Program-made: the position numbers and the translations under genes
Assembly (NCBI GenBank): GCA_947501355.1
Contig: CANMVA010000001.1
Location: 1,310,001-1,374,000 of the forward strand
Direction: 5' to 3'
Source: an uncultured Paracoccaceae bacterium
Lineage (GTDB): Bacteria; Pseudomonadota; Alphaproteobacteria; Rhodobacterales; Rhodobacteraceae
DNA length: 64,000 nt
The notes under the pieces: generated by a model
What the model saw: the letters and a program-made list of their open reading frames with translations, nothing else
Database searches by the model: none
Told to the model about the DNA's origin: nothing
Shown here: piece after piece, positions 37,897-47,707 of the stretch
Layout of the letters: each line of letters opens with the position of its first letter
How positions within the stretch are numbered: position 1 is the first letter of the stretch

Positions 37897-39177
37897 TTAG
37901 CCAAACATGTCCGACGTGATGCCCGCATACCAGCCGAGGCTTTCCTCATAGGTGGCTTTGCGCAGCTCGTCGCTTTCGCCGGTCTCCGAGATGAAGCCGT
38001 CGACTTTGGCGATTTTTTCCTCGGTGGCCTCATAGGTCGCGCCGACTTTGACACCGTCATTGGTGTCGATCAGCGACCAGCAGGTGTTGGAGAACTTCGC
38101 CGGGAAGACACGGGCATCCGTCAGCGCACCGCGCACGGCCATGGCCGCAACCTTGGCCTGCGAGTTGGCCGAGTAGCCCGATTTCGGCATGTCGCCCTGG
38201 CTGGACGCATCGCCAAGGATGTGGATGTTCTCATCCATGCGGCTTTGCATCGTGGCCGGCACGACAGGCGCCCAGTTGCCTTCGGTGAGGCCCGCGCGTT
38301 CGACGATCAAGCCCGCTTTCATTGCGGGGATCACGTTGGCGGCGTCCACCTTGGTGGCCTCCCCGTCGATCACAACTTCCATCGTGCCGGGGCGCACTTC
38401 GACATCCGCGCCGCCGAAATCCGGGCCAATCCAGTCGATCATGCCCGCGTAGTGATCGTTCCAGCCTTCCTGGAACAGTGCCATTTTCGAGAACTTTTCC
38501 TTGGGGTCCGCGACGATGATCTTGGCGGTGGGGTTCACCTCTTTCAGCAGATGCGCAACCATCGAAATCCGTTCATAGGGTCCCGGTGGGCAGCGGTAAG
38601 GGTTGGGCGGGGCGACCATTGCAAATGTGCCGCCTTCGGGCATCGCCATGATCTGCGCTTTGAGGAGCTCGGCTTGCGTGCCGCCCTTATAGGCATGGGG
38701 CATGACGCCTTGCGCCGACTGGTCCCAGCCCGCGACAGAGCCGTCGATGAAGTCGATGCCCGGTGACAGGATCAGCCTGTCATAAGGCACCGAGCCGCCA
38801 CCGGCGAGCGCCACGGTTTTCGCATCCCGGTCCACGCCCGTGGCCCAGTCATGCACGACATTGATGCCGTAATCAGCGGCCAGCGTGCCATAGCCGTGGC
38901 CCAGATCGTCCATCTCTTGGAAGCCACCGATATAAAGGTTCGAGAAGAAGCAGGTGTAATAGGCGCGGCTGGGTTCGATCAGCGTGACGTCAATCGCGCC
39001 TTCGCTGTCTTTCGCGATGTAGCGCGCGGCTGTGGCACCACCGGCCCCGCCGCCCACGACGACGACGCGCGGTTTGCCTTGGGCTGTCGCCAAAAGTGGG
39101 GCGGATAAAGCCGCCGTGCCCACTGCGGCGGTCCCGATAAAGGTCCGTCTGTTGAAAGTCATTTCAAGTCCTCCCAT
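37897..39177 (-). CDS. soxF: Sulfide dehydrogenase flavoprotein SoxF (FCSD-like)
   Basis: TAT signal FNRRTFIGTAAVGTAAL, VVVVGGGAGGATAARYI; FCSD C-terminal domain; downstream of soxE. Confidence 0.9.
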   Translation of the reverse strand: MGGLEMTFNRRTFIGTAAVGTAALSAPLLATAQGKPRVVVVGGGAGGATAARYIAKDSEGAIDVTLIEPSRAYYTCFFSNLYIGGFQEMDDLGHGYGTLAADYGINVVHDWATGVDRDAKTVALAGGGSVPYDRLILSPGIDFIDGSVAGWDQSAQGVMPHAYKGGTQAELLKAQIMAMPEGGTFAMVAPPNPYRCPPGPYERISMVAHLLKEVNPTAKIIVADPKEKFSKMALFQEGWNDHYAGMIDWIGPDFGGADVEVRPGTMEVVIDGEATKVDAANVIPAMKAGLIVERAGLTEGNWAPVVPATMQSRMDENIHILGDASSQGDMPKSGYSANSQAKVAAMAVRGALTDARVFPAKFSNTCWSLIDTNDGVKVGATYEATEEKIAKVDGFISETGESDELRKATYEESLGWYAGITSDMFG

Positions 39178-39193
39178 TGAAAATAAAGCCTCG

Positions 39194-39898
39194 TTAATCG
39201 AGGTCTTTGAAATAGGCGGCCAGCGCCGCGATCTCTTCGTCGGACAGGCGTCCGGCCTGCATCTGCATCACAGGGTGTGGCCTGAGTTTACGCTTGTAAG
39301 CGTGCATGGCTACAACAAAATCGTCCACGGGCCACCGGGTGATCGAGGGGATGCCTTCGTCTGAGCCGTCCTGCTGATGGCAGGTCTTGCAGTCACTGGC
39401 GAGGTATTCGCCGTAGGCCACATCGCCCTGAATGGCGAGCACTTCGGGCGGCAGCTCTACTTCGGAGGGGCGGGCGGTTGGCTCTGCCTCGGGGATGTTG
39501 GCGGGATTGTCGGAATAGGCGCGCAGATAGGCCAGCACATCCGCGCGTTCCTGCGCATCCTCCCAGCCGTCAAAGCTCATCCGTGTGCCGGAGACGAGGG
39601 CGCGGGGGTTTTCGATATAGGCGTCCAGGGTTGTCAGATCCCAGATCAGACCGTCAGCCCCCATCCGGTTCAGCCCGTCGGAGTAGAAATAGCCGTCGAT
39701 GCTGCCAGCTGCGCGTCCGAAGATACCGTTCAGATGCGGCCCGATCCCGTTTTCGGCATCCGCGCCGACCTCGTGACAGCCTGAGCAATAGCCAAAAAGA
39801 TCGGCTCCGTTTTCCACGTCACCGATCTCGTCTGCGCAAAGGGCACTGGCCGCGAAGATCACGGCCAGTGCGAGGGAGGATCGGGTCGCGTTGCGCAT
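39194..39898 (-). CDS. soxE: Dihaem cytochrome c SoxE
   Basis: Haem motifs CSGCH and CKTCH; position between soxD and soxF. Confidence 0.85.
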   Translation of the reverse strand: MRNATRSSLALAVIFAASALCADEIGDVENGADLFGYCSGCHEVGADAENGIGPHLNGIFGRAAGSIDGYFYSDGLNRMGADGLIWDLTTLDAYIENPRALVSGTRMSFDGWEDAQERADVLAYLRAYSDNPANIPEAEPTARPSEVELPPEVLAIQGDVAYGEYLASDCKTCHQQDGSDEGIPSITRWPVDDFVVAMHAYKRKLRPHPVMQMQAGRLSDEEIAALAAYFKDLD

Positions 39899-39900
39899 TG

Positions 39901-40947
39901 CTACTCCGCGTGGCTTTTCAGATATTCGATCACGGCCTCCAGATCGCTTTCCTTGCGGAAGCCTGCAAAGGACATCTTGGTGCCTTTCATAAAGTCGCGC
40001 GGCTTGGTGAGGAAAGCGGCCATGTTGGCTTCGTCCCAGACCAGACCGTCATCGGCCATGGCTTGCAGCGCTTTGGAGTATTTAAAGCCTTCGGCCTGAC
40101 CAGCTGCCGCGCCCATGATCCCGTTCAGCGCAGGGCCGGTGCGGTTCTTGGCGTCAGCGCCGACCTGATGGCAGGCAGAGCATTTCTTGAACGCCTTTTC
40201 GCCTGCCGCGACCAGTTCGGGATCAAGAGCAGCGACCACAGGGGCCTCCTCGGCGGGCGCTTCCTCCGCCACAGCGGCGACTTGCGTCGTCTCTTCGACC
40301 TTCGCTGCGGCTTCTTCTTCCGCGGTCTCTTTGGGCGTCACATCCACGACAGAGGCGCGCATCGTGATCTCAACACTGTCCTTGCAGTTCTCCATGCAGG
40401 GCTCACCAGACCAGATCGTGTATTCCGTCTCGGCGCGGTCATCCACAATGAAGCCGCCCTCGTTATACATCTCGAACTCGGCGAAATTCTCGTGGCTGAG
40501 CACGAAATCATCATCCACCTTGTCGTTGGAATAAAGGATGTAGGCGGTGATGGCGTAGACCTCATCCGGGGTGAGTGTCTGCGCGCCACCGAACGGCATG
40601 GAGCGGTTGATATAGTCCCAGACGGTCGACAAATGCGGCCAGTAGGAGCCCACGGTTTTTACCGGATCCTTGTCGGCCAGCGTGTCAAAACCCCCGGCCA
40701 GAACGGGCCAGTTATCAACACCTTCGGCAAAGTCGCCATGGCAGACCGCGCAGTAGTCTGCGAATACTTCCTCGCCGGTCCAGACATCGCCGGAGCCTTC
40801 GGGCAGGCCCGCGCCACCGGGGCGGATATCAACGTCCCAGGCCTGAATTTCTTCGGGCAGCGCTTCGCGGCCCAGACCGTAGCCTTCTGCGAAAACCGGG
40901 GTCGCCAGAACACAAGCGGCGACGGTTGCTTTAAGAAACTTCGACAT
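39901..40947 (-). CDS. soxD: Cytochrome c SoxD
   Basis: Start at MSKFLKATVAACVLATPVFA; haem motifs CAVCH and CSACH; follows soxC. Confidence 0.92.
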   Translation of the reverse strand: MSKFLKATVAACVLATPVFAEGYGLGREALPEEIQAWDVDIRPGGAGLPEGSGDVWTGEEVFADYCAVCHGDFAEGVDNWPVLAGGFDTLADKDPVKTVGSYWPHLSTVWDYINRSMPFGGAQTLTPDEVYAITAYILYSNDKVDDDFVLSHENFAEFEMYNEGGFIVDDRAETEYTIWSGEPCMENCKDSVEITMRASVVDVTPKETAEEEAAAKVEETTQVAAVAEEAPAEEAPVVAALDPELVAAGEKAFKKCSACHQVGADAKNRTGPALNGIMGAAAGQAEGFKYSKALQAMADDGLVWDEANMAAFLTKPRDFMKGTKMSFAGFRKESDLEAVIEYLKSHAE

Positions 40948-42205
40948 TTTCAGCCTCCCCTTCGGGTGTGATGTGCCATGTCTGGATGCAGTTGTTGTGA
41001 TAGATCGAGTTCTCGCCACGCACTTCGCGCAGCTGATCTTTGGTGGGCTGGATATAGCCGGTCTCGTCCATCGCGCGGGCTTGCAGAAGCCAGTCCTCGC
41101 CGTTCCATTCGGTGTCCAGATAGAAGCGGGTGAGGGCTTTGCTGTCTTCCTCGGCCTTGCCAAGGCGGGCGGTTTCCCAGGTGATGCCGCCGTCTTTGGA
41201 GATATCGACGCGGGTGATCTTGCCATGGCCGGACCAGGCCAGACCTGTGATGACCAGCGGGCCGGGGCCGTGCTTGATGGGGGCTTGCGGGCTGGGCGAT
41301 GTGATGACGGATTTCGCGTCCATCACCCAGGTCCATTTGCGCGCGGTGCCATCAGCCAGAACGTCGGTGTATTTCGACGTCTCTTCGCGGCTTTCCACGG
41401 GGCCATCCATGACCTCGATCCGGCGCAGCCACTTGACCCACATGTTGCCTTCCCAACCGGGAACGACAAGGCGGACCGGATAGCCGTGTTCCTTGCGCAG
41501 CGCCTCGCCGTTGGCTTTGAAGGCGACCAGAACATCGTCCAGCGCCTTTTCCATCGGGATGGAGCGGCCGTTGGAGGAGGCATCGGCCCCTTCGACATAG
41601 ACCCATTTGTCGGCCAGATCGCCTGCCGCGTCCATGCCTGCTTCTTCGAGCAGAGTGCGCAGGGAGACGCCGGAATATTCCATGTTGTGGATCATACCGT
41701 GGGTGAACTGCACGCCGTTGAGCTGTGCGCCCGCCCATTCCATGCCGGTGTTCGCTGCGCATTCACAGAAATAGACGTGGTTTTCGCGCGGGAAGCGTTC
41801 GAGATCGGCATAGGTGAAGACCAGCGGGCGGTCGACCAGACCGTTGATCATCAGCCGGTAGTCTTCCTTGCGCAGCTCAATCGCGCCGGAATGGTGGCGC
41901 TCAAACGCGCAGCCTTGGGGCGTGATCGTGCCGTCCAGCGCGTGGATCGGCGTGAAGTTGATCGAAGAGATTGGGTCGGCGGTCAGCCACGGCACATTGC
42001 GGCGCACCACATCGCTTTCAAACTCGATGGGCAGGCCGTAAGGCGTTTCGTCCACGCCTTCGCCAAGGCCGGAGGCCCAGCTTTGTACCTCGGTGATCAG
42101 CGGGTCAGGGGTGCCTGCGCTTGCAGCCGTTGCGGCCCCGCCAGCGAGGGCGGCGGCGCTACCGCGCAGGAACGCGCGGCGGGAGGTTTGTGTCGGATCG
42201 CTCAT
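40931..42205 (-). CDS. soxC: Sulfane dehydrogenase molybdoprotein subunit SoxC
   Basis: Sulfite-oxidase fold: VYFCECAANTGMEW, RLVVPGWEGNMWVKWLRRIEV; TAT signal. Confidence 0.95.
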   Translation of the reverse strand: MSDPTQTSRRAFLRGSAAALAGGAATAASAGTPDPLITEVQSWASGLGEGVDETPYGLPIEFESDVVRRNVPWLTADPISSINFTPIHALDGTITPQGCAFERHHSGAIELRKEDYRLMINGLVDRPLVFTYADLERFPRENHVYFCECAANTGMEWAGAQLNGVQFTHGMIHNMEYSGVSLRTLLEEAGMDAAGDLADKWVYVEGADASSNGRSIPMEKALDDVLVAFKANGEALRKEHGYPVRLVVPGWEGNMWVKWLRRIEVMDGPVESREETSKYTDVLADGTARKWTWVMDAKSVITSPSPQAPIKHGPGPLVITGLAWSGHGKITRVDISKDGGITWETARLGKAEEDSKALTRFYLDTEWNGEDWLLQARAMDETGYIQPTKDQLREVRGENSIYHNNCIQTWHITPEGEAENVEVS

Positions 42206-42222
42206 GAGGGGTCCTCCGGGGG

Positions 42223-43917
42223 TTAGGTGCCGACAACTTTGACTGACTGGTTCGGGTCAATGTTGATCGTGTCTTGTTTGCGGATGTGGGATTCGACGAC
42301 ATCCCAGATGGGCGGGCCTTCGGTGCCCTCGTTCACGGACGCCCAGCCGGAGACGACATAGGTCTTGGCCGGGTCGATCTTTTCGCCCGTCTTGAGGAGG
42401 GTCATATCGGTGATCCGCTCCCCTTGTTTCTTTGAGATATCAATGCGGTAGCCCATGCCGCCAACCCGCACCATATCGCCGCCCTGCTGGTAGTAAGGGT
42501 CGGGATTGAAGAGGTTGTCGGCCACGTCTTCGAGGATGACATGGAGGAATTCGCCGGTCATTTCGCTGCGGTAGGCGTTGGGATAGCTCATCGCGGTCGC
42601 GTTGAAGATATCCTCGCGGGTGATGTCTTGGCCGGGCAGCACAGACGCGCCCCAGCGGAAGCCGGGGGAGAGCGCGATATCGGCCTCGCGCTCTTCGATG
42701 AGGGCGTTGCAGATCAGGTCGTCCCACGTGCCGTTGAAGTTGCCGCGGCGGTAGAGCAGGCTTTCGGTCTTGCCGATCACCTCGGTCAGCTCGGCCTCAT
42801 GGGGTGCGCGTTCGGCGTTCACGAGAGCGGTCATTTCGGGATCGGGGGCGATCACGTCCGAGAAGATCGGGATCAGCTTGTGATTGATGCCTTTGAGTTC
42901 GCCATCGCGGACATCGAGATCCAGACGGGAGACGAACTTGCCGTGGCTGCCCGAGGCAATGAGGAACGTGTTGTTTACCTGCAAAGGCTCGGGCAGGGCG
43001 TCGTGGGTGTGGCCTGTCAGGATGATGTCGATCCCGTCCACATCCATGGCCAGCTTGCGGTCCACGTCAAAGCCATTGTGGCTGAGCAAGACGACCAGTT
43101 CAGCGCCTGCATCGCGGGCTTCCTGCACGACCTCGGCCATGTTGTCCTGACGGACCCCAAACGAAAGACCGGGGAACATCCAGCCGGGATTGGCGATGGG
43201 CATGTAGGGGAAGGCTTGCCCGATCACGGCGATCTGCACGCCGCCGCGCTCGAACATCTTGAACGGCTCATAGGCGCGTTCGTCCCATTCGGTGTCGAAG
43301 ATGTTGGCCCCAAGGAAGGGGAAATTCAGTTCGTTTTCAACGATCTCGGTGACGCGGTCGATGCCGAGGGTAAACTCCCAGTGGCTGGTCATGGCGTCGA
43401 CCCCCAGCGCATTCATGGCGTTGACCATGTCCTGACCGTTGGTTTTCAGCGCGGTGTAGCTGCCCTGCCATGTGTCGCCGCCATCCAGCAGCAACGCATC
43501 AGGGCGGTCGGCGCGGATCGCTTTGACGACCGTGGCGATGCGGTCCATGCCACCGACACGGCCATAGGTCTGGGCCAGCGCGGTGAAGTCGTTATAGGTC
43601 AGCGCGTAATCGGCGGGGGAGCCGGTTTCGATATTGTAGCGCTTGAGGAAATCCTGCCCCGTCAGATGCGGCGGCTGGCCTTCGGCAATGCCGACGCCCA
43701 GGTTGATCTCAGGCTCGCGGAACCAGACGGGTTTCAACTGCGCGTGAATGTCGGTGATGTGGATCAGCGTCACGTTGCCGGAGGTGTCAAACTCAAGAAG
43801 CTGGTCCTGGGTCAGCGCCTGTTGCGCGGCCAGACGGGACCAGTTGCCAAAGCCAGACAGGCCCACAATGGCCGAGCTTGCCATGGCCACCTGCATGAAA
43901 TCGCGCCGTGAGATCAT
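42223..43917 (-). CDS. soxB: Thiosulfohydrolase SoxB
   Basis: NVTLIHITDIHAQLKPVWFREPEIN, LLDGGDTWQGSYTALKTNGQDMVNAMNALGVDAMTSHWEF. Confidence 0.97.
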   Translation of the reverse strand: MISRRDFMQVAMASSAIVGLSGFGNWSRLAAQQALTQDQLLEFDTSGNVTLIHITDIHAQLKPVWFREPEINLGVGIAEGQPPHLTGQDFLKRYNIETGSPADYALTYNDFTALAQTYGRVGGMDRIATVVKAIRADRPDALLLDGGDTWQGSYTALKTNGQDMVNAMNALGVDAMTSHWEFTLGIDRVTEIVENELNFPFLGANIFDTEWDERAYEPFKMFERGGVQIAVIGQAFPYMPIANPGWMFPGLSFGVRQDNMAEVVQEARDAGAELVVLLSHNGFDVDRKLAMDVDGIDIILTGHTHDALPEPLQVNNTFLIASGSHGKFVSRLDLDVRDGELKGINHKLIPIFSDVIAPDPEMTALVNAERAPHEAELTEVIGKTESLLYRRGNFNGTWDDLICNALIEEREADIALSPGFRWGASVLPGQDITREDIFNATAMSYPNAYRSEMTGEFLHVILEDVADNLFNPDPYYQQGGDMVRVGGMGYRIDISKKQGERITDMTLLKTGEKIDPAKTYVVSGWASVNEGTEGPPIWDVVESHIRKQDTINIDPNQSVKVVGT

Positions 43918-43967
43918 CGTGTCGTTCCTTGCTGCGCCTTATATGCGCGTTCGTGAATATTTCAGCG

Positions 43968-44002
43968 TAAAGAAAACCCGCGCAAAGAGGACCTTGCGCG
44001 GG
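43968..44002 (-). terminator. Intrinsic terminator/attenuator between soxA and soxB
   Basis: On - strand CCCGCGCAA-ggtcctct-TTGCGCGGG then TTTTCTTTA. Confidence 0.75.
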
Positions 44003-44013
44003 CTCAGATGTGT

Positions 44014-44871
44014 TTAGTTTCGCACCGACGGGGCTTCGACCGACAGGCCGTTGCCACGGGAGGCGACATAAAGCTCAAGGGCCACAAACTCGGCAGAGCC
44101 GGGCTTGTAGGTCTCGGCGCGGGTATCGCGCACGCAGCCTTTGAAACGCGCATGGGCCGTGTTCAGCTTGGCGTTTTTCAGACGGTAGACCGGGAAGCCG
44201 TTGATCTGACCCTGAGACAGGTGGTCTGCGCGGATCATGTTGCCGTAGTTGTCTTCATGGCAATTGGCGCAGCTGAGTTCCAACTGACCGGTGCGGGTGT
44301 AGTAGAGTTCCTTGCCCGCTTCCCATGTGGCCTGAACGGGGCCGTCAATGGCGACATTCACCGGAAGACCACGGGACTGCACGGAAATCAGCGCCTCCAT
44401 ATTGGCCATCTGGCCGGAGGTGTAGCCGTATTTCTCGGCCCCCATTTGGTTCTCGCGGCAATCGTTGATCTGCATCGCAAGGGTGCGGACCTCACCAGCC
44501 TCTTCGTTCCACTTGGGGTAGACCGCACGGACACCGGCCATGCTCTCTTCGACATCCTCGTGGCAGGTGGCGCAGGAATTGCCTGCCGTGCCTGCAACTT
44601 CGTTCCACTGGTCCATCCCTTGATCCACGAAGATCATGCCGGGATTGTCGAAATCATCCATCTGCAACGTCTGCGTCTCGTCCGAGCGGAACACCCAGCC
44701 CGAGATAATCTCGTCCAGGTTTTCGGTATGCTCTGGCGCGGCCGTGCGGGTGACCATTTCGATCTCGCCATTGACCACCAGATCGGCGGCTTCGTCGGCG
44801 GTGGCTGCAAACGCCAGACCGGTTGCCAGGGCAAAGGCGGTCGTGGCGCGTGTGGCTGTTTTTATTGTCAT
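44014..44871 (-). CDS. soxA: Dihaem cytochrome SoxA
   Basis: Start MTIKTATRATTAFALATGLAFA; haem motifs CATCH and CANCH; active-site FKGCVRDTRAE. Confidence 0.96.
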   Translation of the reverse strand: MTIKTATRATTAFALATGLAFAATADEAADLVVNGEIEMVTRTAAPEHTENLDEIISGWVFRSDETQTLQMDDFDNPGMIFVDQGMDQWNEVAGTAGNSCATCHEDVEESMAGVRAVYPKWNEEAGEVRTLAMQINDCRENQMGAEKYGYTSGQMANMEALISVQSRGLPVNVAIDGPVQATWEAGKELYYTRTGQLELSCANCHEDNYGNMIRADHLSQGQINGFPVYRLKNAKLNTAHARFKGCVRDTRAETYKPGSAEFVALELYVASRGNGLSVEAPSVRN

Positions 44872-44899
44872 TTTTTCTCCTCCCTTGGTGGTGCCAGCT

Positions 44900-45229
44900 T
44901 TAGCTGACTTCCACCGACTTTGCCTCTTCGTAGACAGAGCCATCATCATCATACCAAGTGAACTTGAACTCACCGGTCTCGGGCACAACCGCTTCAAACT
45001 CGAAGAACGGGTTGGTCGAGATTGCGGGCTCAAGCACCACGTCGATCACGTTTTCACCGTTAAAGTCACAGGTGAAGCGGTTGATGATCGAGCGCGGGAT
45101 GGGGTTGCCGTCGCCGTCTTTGCGCTGGCCGCTTTCCATCTTGTGGCTGATGAGGGTCTTGATCGTGATCGTCTCACCGGCAGAGGCCGTTTTGGGGACT
45201 TTCACGCGAGGTTTAACACCGGATGCCAT
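44900..45229 (-). CDS. soxZ: SoxZ
   Basis: VPKTASAGETITIKTLISHKMESGQRKDGDGNPIPRSIINRF. Confidence 0.97.
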   Translation of the reverse strand: MASGVKPRVKVPKTASAGETITIKTLISHKMESGQRKDGDGNPIPRSIINRFTCDFNGENVIDVVLEPAISTNPFFEFEAVVPETGEFKFTWYDDDGSVYEEAKSVEVS

Positions 45230-45253
45230 TGTTCTGGTCTCCTTCTTTCGCTT

Positions 45254-45676
45254 TTAGCCGCCGCAGCCGCCGATTGTGACTTTCACCTCTTGCGAGGCCT
45301 GAATGAAGCTGCCGTCGGCCAATTGCGCCACGGCGATCACGTCTTGCGTGCCTGCCAGACGAATGCGGGTGGAGGCGGCGTGGGAGCCTGCCAGCTTGCC
45401 GAACTTGAACGTAGCGACAGCCGGGGTGGGGTTGCCAGCGGCATAAACCGCGATGGCAACGGCACCGGGCGCGTTCACCTCGATCGGAACGGTATTGCCG
45501 TTCTCGGCAATTTCCGGCGCGGTGAGCGTGATGTCACCGGAGCCTGCTTCGGCCCCGCCGGTGAACTCGGCAATCGCTGCGGTGGCATCACCGGCAGCAA
45601 AGGCCGCTTTCGGCAAGGTCAGGAACGCAGCGGCGCCAAGGCCCAGGGCCAGGGTATCGCGTCTTGAGAGCGTCAT
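45254..45676 (-). CDS. soxY: SoxY sulfur carrier
   Basis: TAT-type N terminus and C-terminal VTIGGCGG carrier arm. Confidence 0.97.
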   Translation of the reverse strand: MTLSRRDTLALGLGAAAFLTLPKAAFAAGDATAAIAEFTGGAEAGSGDITLTAPEIAENGNTVPIEVNAPGAVAIAVYAAGNPTPAVATFKFGKLAGSHAASTRIRLAGTQDVIAVAQLADGSFIQASQEVKVTIGGCGG

Positions 45677-45702
45677 TTTGATCTCCTCTTGATCGGTGTG
45701 AT

Positions 45703-46194
45703 CTATTCTTCCTTGAGCGTCATCAGATAGGCGACAACGTCTTCAACTTCTTGCGCGGTCAGGATCGGGGGAAGCTCCCCCTCTGCCGCTTTGCCGGTAT
45801 AGCCGTCACCGGGACGGATATAGCCGGAGCCCTTGTAGAAGGCGGGCATGATCGTGCCTTCAAAGGTCATCTTGGCGTTGGCGACGAGGCCGCGCAGATC
45901 GGCTTCGGTCCAGCGATCACCAGCCCCATCCAGCGTGGGGCCGACCTCACCGTGGAACGGCACATCTGCCAGTGCCGAGACCGCGTGGCATGCAACGCAA
46001 TTGCCCTTGGACCGGGTAATCATCACGTTGCGACCATTTTCAGCGTCTCCAGCCGCCCCTGTCAGGGACGCCGGGATGGCACCATATTCATCATATTGCA
46101 CGTCGGTTGGTTTGACCGGGTTGGCCAGGGCCGCTCCCGCGACCAAAACGACGGCGGCGAGCGTTGTTGTTGTAAGCCGCATATTTCCTCCCAT
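45703..46194 (-). CDS. soxX: Cytochrome c SoxX
   Basis: ENGRNVMITRSKGNCVACHAVSALADVPFHGEVGPTLDG; first gene of soxXYZA. Confidence 0.95.
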   Translation of the reverse strand: MGGNMRLTTTTLAAVVLVAGAALANPVKPTDVQYDEYGAIPASLTGAAGDAENGRNVMITRSKGNCVACHAVSALADVPFHGEVGPTLDGAGDRWTEADLRGLVANAKMTFEGTIMPAFYKGSGYIRPGDGYTGKAAEGELPPILTAQEVEDVVAYLMTLKEE

Positions 46195-46266
46195 GTGGCT
46201 GCAGGGTCTGAGCCCTCTTAGCTTTGTATACCGTAGCGCACGATTTTGTGAGCGATCAACAATAAT

Positions 46267-46282
46267 ATTCGCTTCCTTGAAT
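46267..46282. promoter_or_regulatory. Candidate SoxR operator in soxX-soxW intergenic region
   Basis: ATTCGCTTCCTTGAAT, ATTC-N8-GAAT dyad shared with 35813-35828. Confidence 0.5.
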
Positions 46283-46304
46283 AAGTGCGCGGTTGCGTCG
46301 CGAT

Positions 46305-46883
46305 TTAGTCAAAGGAGCCGTTGTTGCGTTCCTGAATGCGGCGGGCGTGGTAACGCTGGAAATCTTCCCCGTTATCAAGATCGTAGCGCTTCTCGTTTAC
46401 CCACGTGAACATATCGAGCGTGGTGCCGACGCCGAACGCGCCCGGCATCATCGCGACCGAGGCCGATTGAGCGGTCGCATCCTCAGGCACCTCTTCCGGC
46501 ATGAAGAGAATCGTTGGCGTGAAGAGCATCCCCCATTTGCGGGCCATGTTCTTCTCAGACAGCGTCTCTCCATCGAAATCGGTCACTTCAATGTCGCCAT
46601 GCAGGTTGAGCTGCACCACGAAGAAATTATCGGTGATGTAGGAGGCCAGCTCTTCTTTCGGGAACACCTCGTTGTGCATCTTGGTGCAGTAGATGCAGCC
46701 GCGCTGCTCGAAGATCAGCGCAAGGCGCTTTCCTTCGGCATTGGCATCCGCCAGGTCTTCGCGCAGGTCTTTGAACGTGTCGCGCATCCAGGCGGTTTTG
46801 TGCAGGCCGTCGTCGCCAAGCTCCGCTGCCGTGGCGGGCAGGGCGAGGGCAATCAGGGTGGCAAGGGTGGTGAGCAGTTTCAT
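46305..46883 (-). CDS. soxW: Periplasmic thioredoxin SoxW
   Basis: CIYCTKMH redox motif, signal peptide, between soxX and soxV. Confidence 0.85.
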   Translation of the reverse strand: MKLLTTLATLIALALPATAAELGDDGLHKTAWMRDTFKDLREDLADANAEGKRLALIFEQRGCIYCTKMHNEVFPKEELASYITDNFFVVQLNLHGDIEVTDFDGETLSEKNMARKWGMLFTPTILFMPEEVPEDATAQSASVAMMPGAFGVGTTLDMFTWVNEKRYDLDNGEDFQRYHARRIQERNNGSFD

Positions 46884-46901
46884 GGTGGTCCTCCCAATTT
46901 G

Positions 46902-47666
46902 TTAGCCGACGGCGCCGAAGACCGGAAAGGTCTCCAGCATCCAGAAGGCGACGCGGTTGATGGTTTCGGTGCCGATCATGATCCCGAAAATGATCAGCAA
47001 GACGCCCATGATCTTTTCCATCACGCCAAGGTAGCGACGGAAACGCGCCATGAAGCGCATGAAAGGGCCGACGAACATTGCGGCCAGCACAAATGGCGCG
47101 GTCATGCCGACGCCATAGACGAAGAGGAGCCAGGCGCCCGTGGCGGCGGTGTCGGCCCCGGCTGCCGTAAACAGGATCGCGGCAAGCACCGGACCGACGC
47201 AGGGGGTCCAGCCAAAGGCGAAGGCGAGGCCGATCACGAAAGCGCCTAAATATGAGGCATTTTTCGTGTCTCCCGCGTCGGCCCGGAACTGACGGTAGAG
47301 AAGGCCTATTTTTAACGCGCCCAAAAAGTGCAGCCCCATGGCGATGATGATTGCCGCCGCAATCCAGCGCAGGATATGAAACCAGTCGCGAACCAGTTGG
47401 CCGACGGCGTTTGCCGTGGCCCCCATGGCGACGAAAATCGCGATCACTCCGGCGGCGAAAAAGAGCGATGAGATCACGGCTCGACGCTTCACAGCGCCCG
47501 TGATCGGGGCGTCCGCGCTGATCTGGTTCATGCCGACACCAGCCAGATAAGACAGGTAGAACGGCACGATCGGCAGGATGCAGGGCGACAGGAACGACAG
47601 CAGCCCTGCGATCAGGGCACCGGCAGCGGAGATATCCATCATTTTCTTGCGCTGCCCCCCGTTCAA
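46902..47666 (-). CDS. soxV: CcdA-family membrane protein SoxV
   Basis: AGLLSFLSPCILPIVPFYLSYLAG, FAFGWTPCVGPVLAAIL. Confidence 0.92.
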   Translation of the reverse strand: MNGGQRKKMMDISAAGALIAGLLSFLSPCILPIVPFYLSYLAGVGMNQISADAPITGAVKRRAVISSLFFAAGVIAIFVAMGATANAVGQLVRDWFHILRWIAAAIIIAMGLHFLGALKIGLLYRQFRADAGDTKNASYLGAFVIGLAFAFGWTPCVGPVLAAILFTAAGADTAATGAWLLFVYGVGMTAPFVLAAMFVGPFMRFMARFRRYLGVMEKIMGVLLIIFGIMIGTETINRVAFWMLETFPVFGAVG

Positions 47667-47681
47667 TTCATATATTCAAAT
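47666..47681. promoter_or_regulatory. Candidate SoxR operator in soxS-soxV intergenic region
   Basis: ATTCATATATTCAAAT, close to the ATTC-N8-GAAT pattern, between divergent soxV and soxS. Confidence 0.5.
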
Positions 47682-47707
47682 TAAGTTGTATAAAGGCGGC
47701 GCGTCAA

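Noticed and set aside
39478-40971. 497-aa plus-strand ORF
   Set aside because: Antisense to soxD/soxE; Arg/Ser-rich composition with no domain pattern.
40973-42226. 417-aa plus-strand ORF
   Set aside because: Exactly antisense to soxC, low-complexity composition, no family features; high-GC shadow ORF.
42541-43911. 456-aa plus-strand ORF
   Set aside because: Antisense shadow of soxB.
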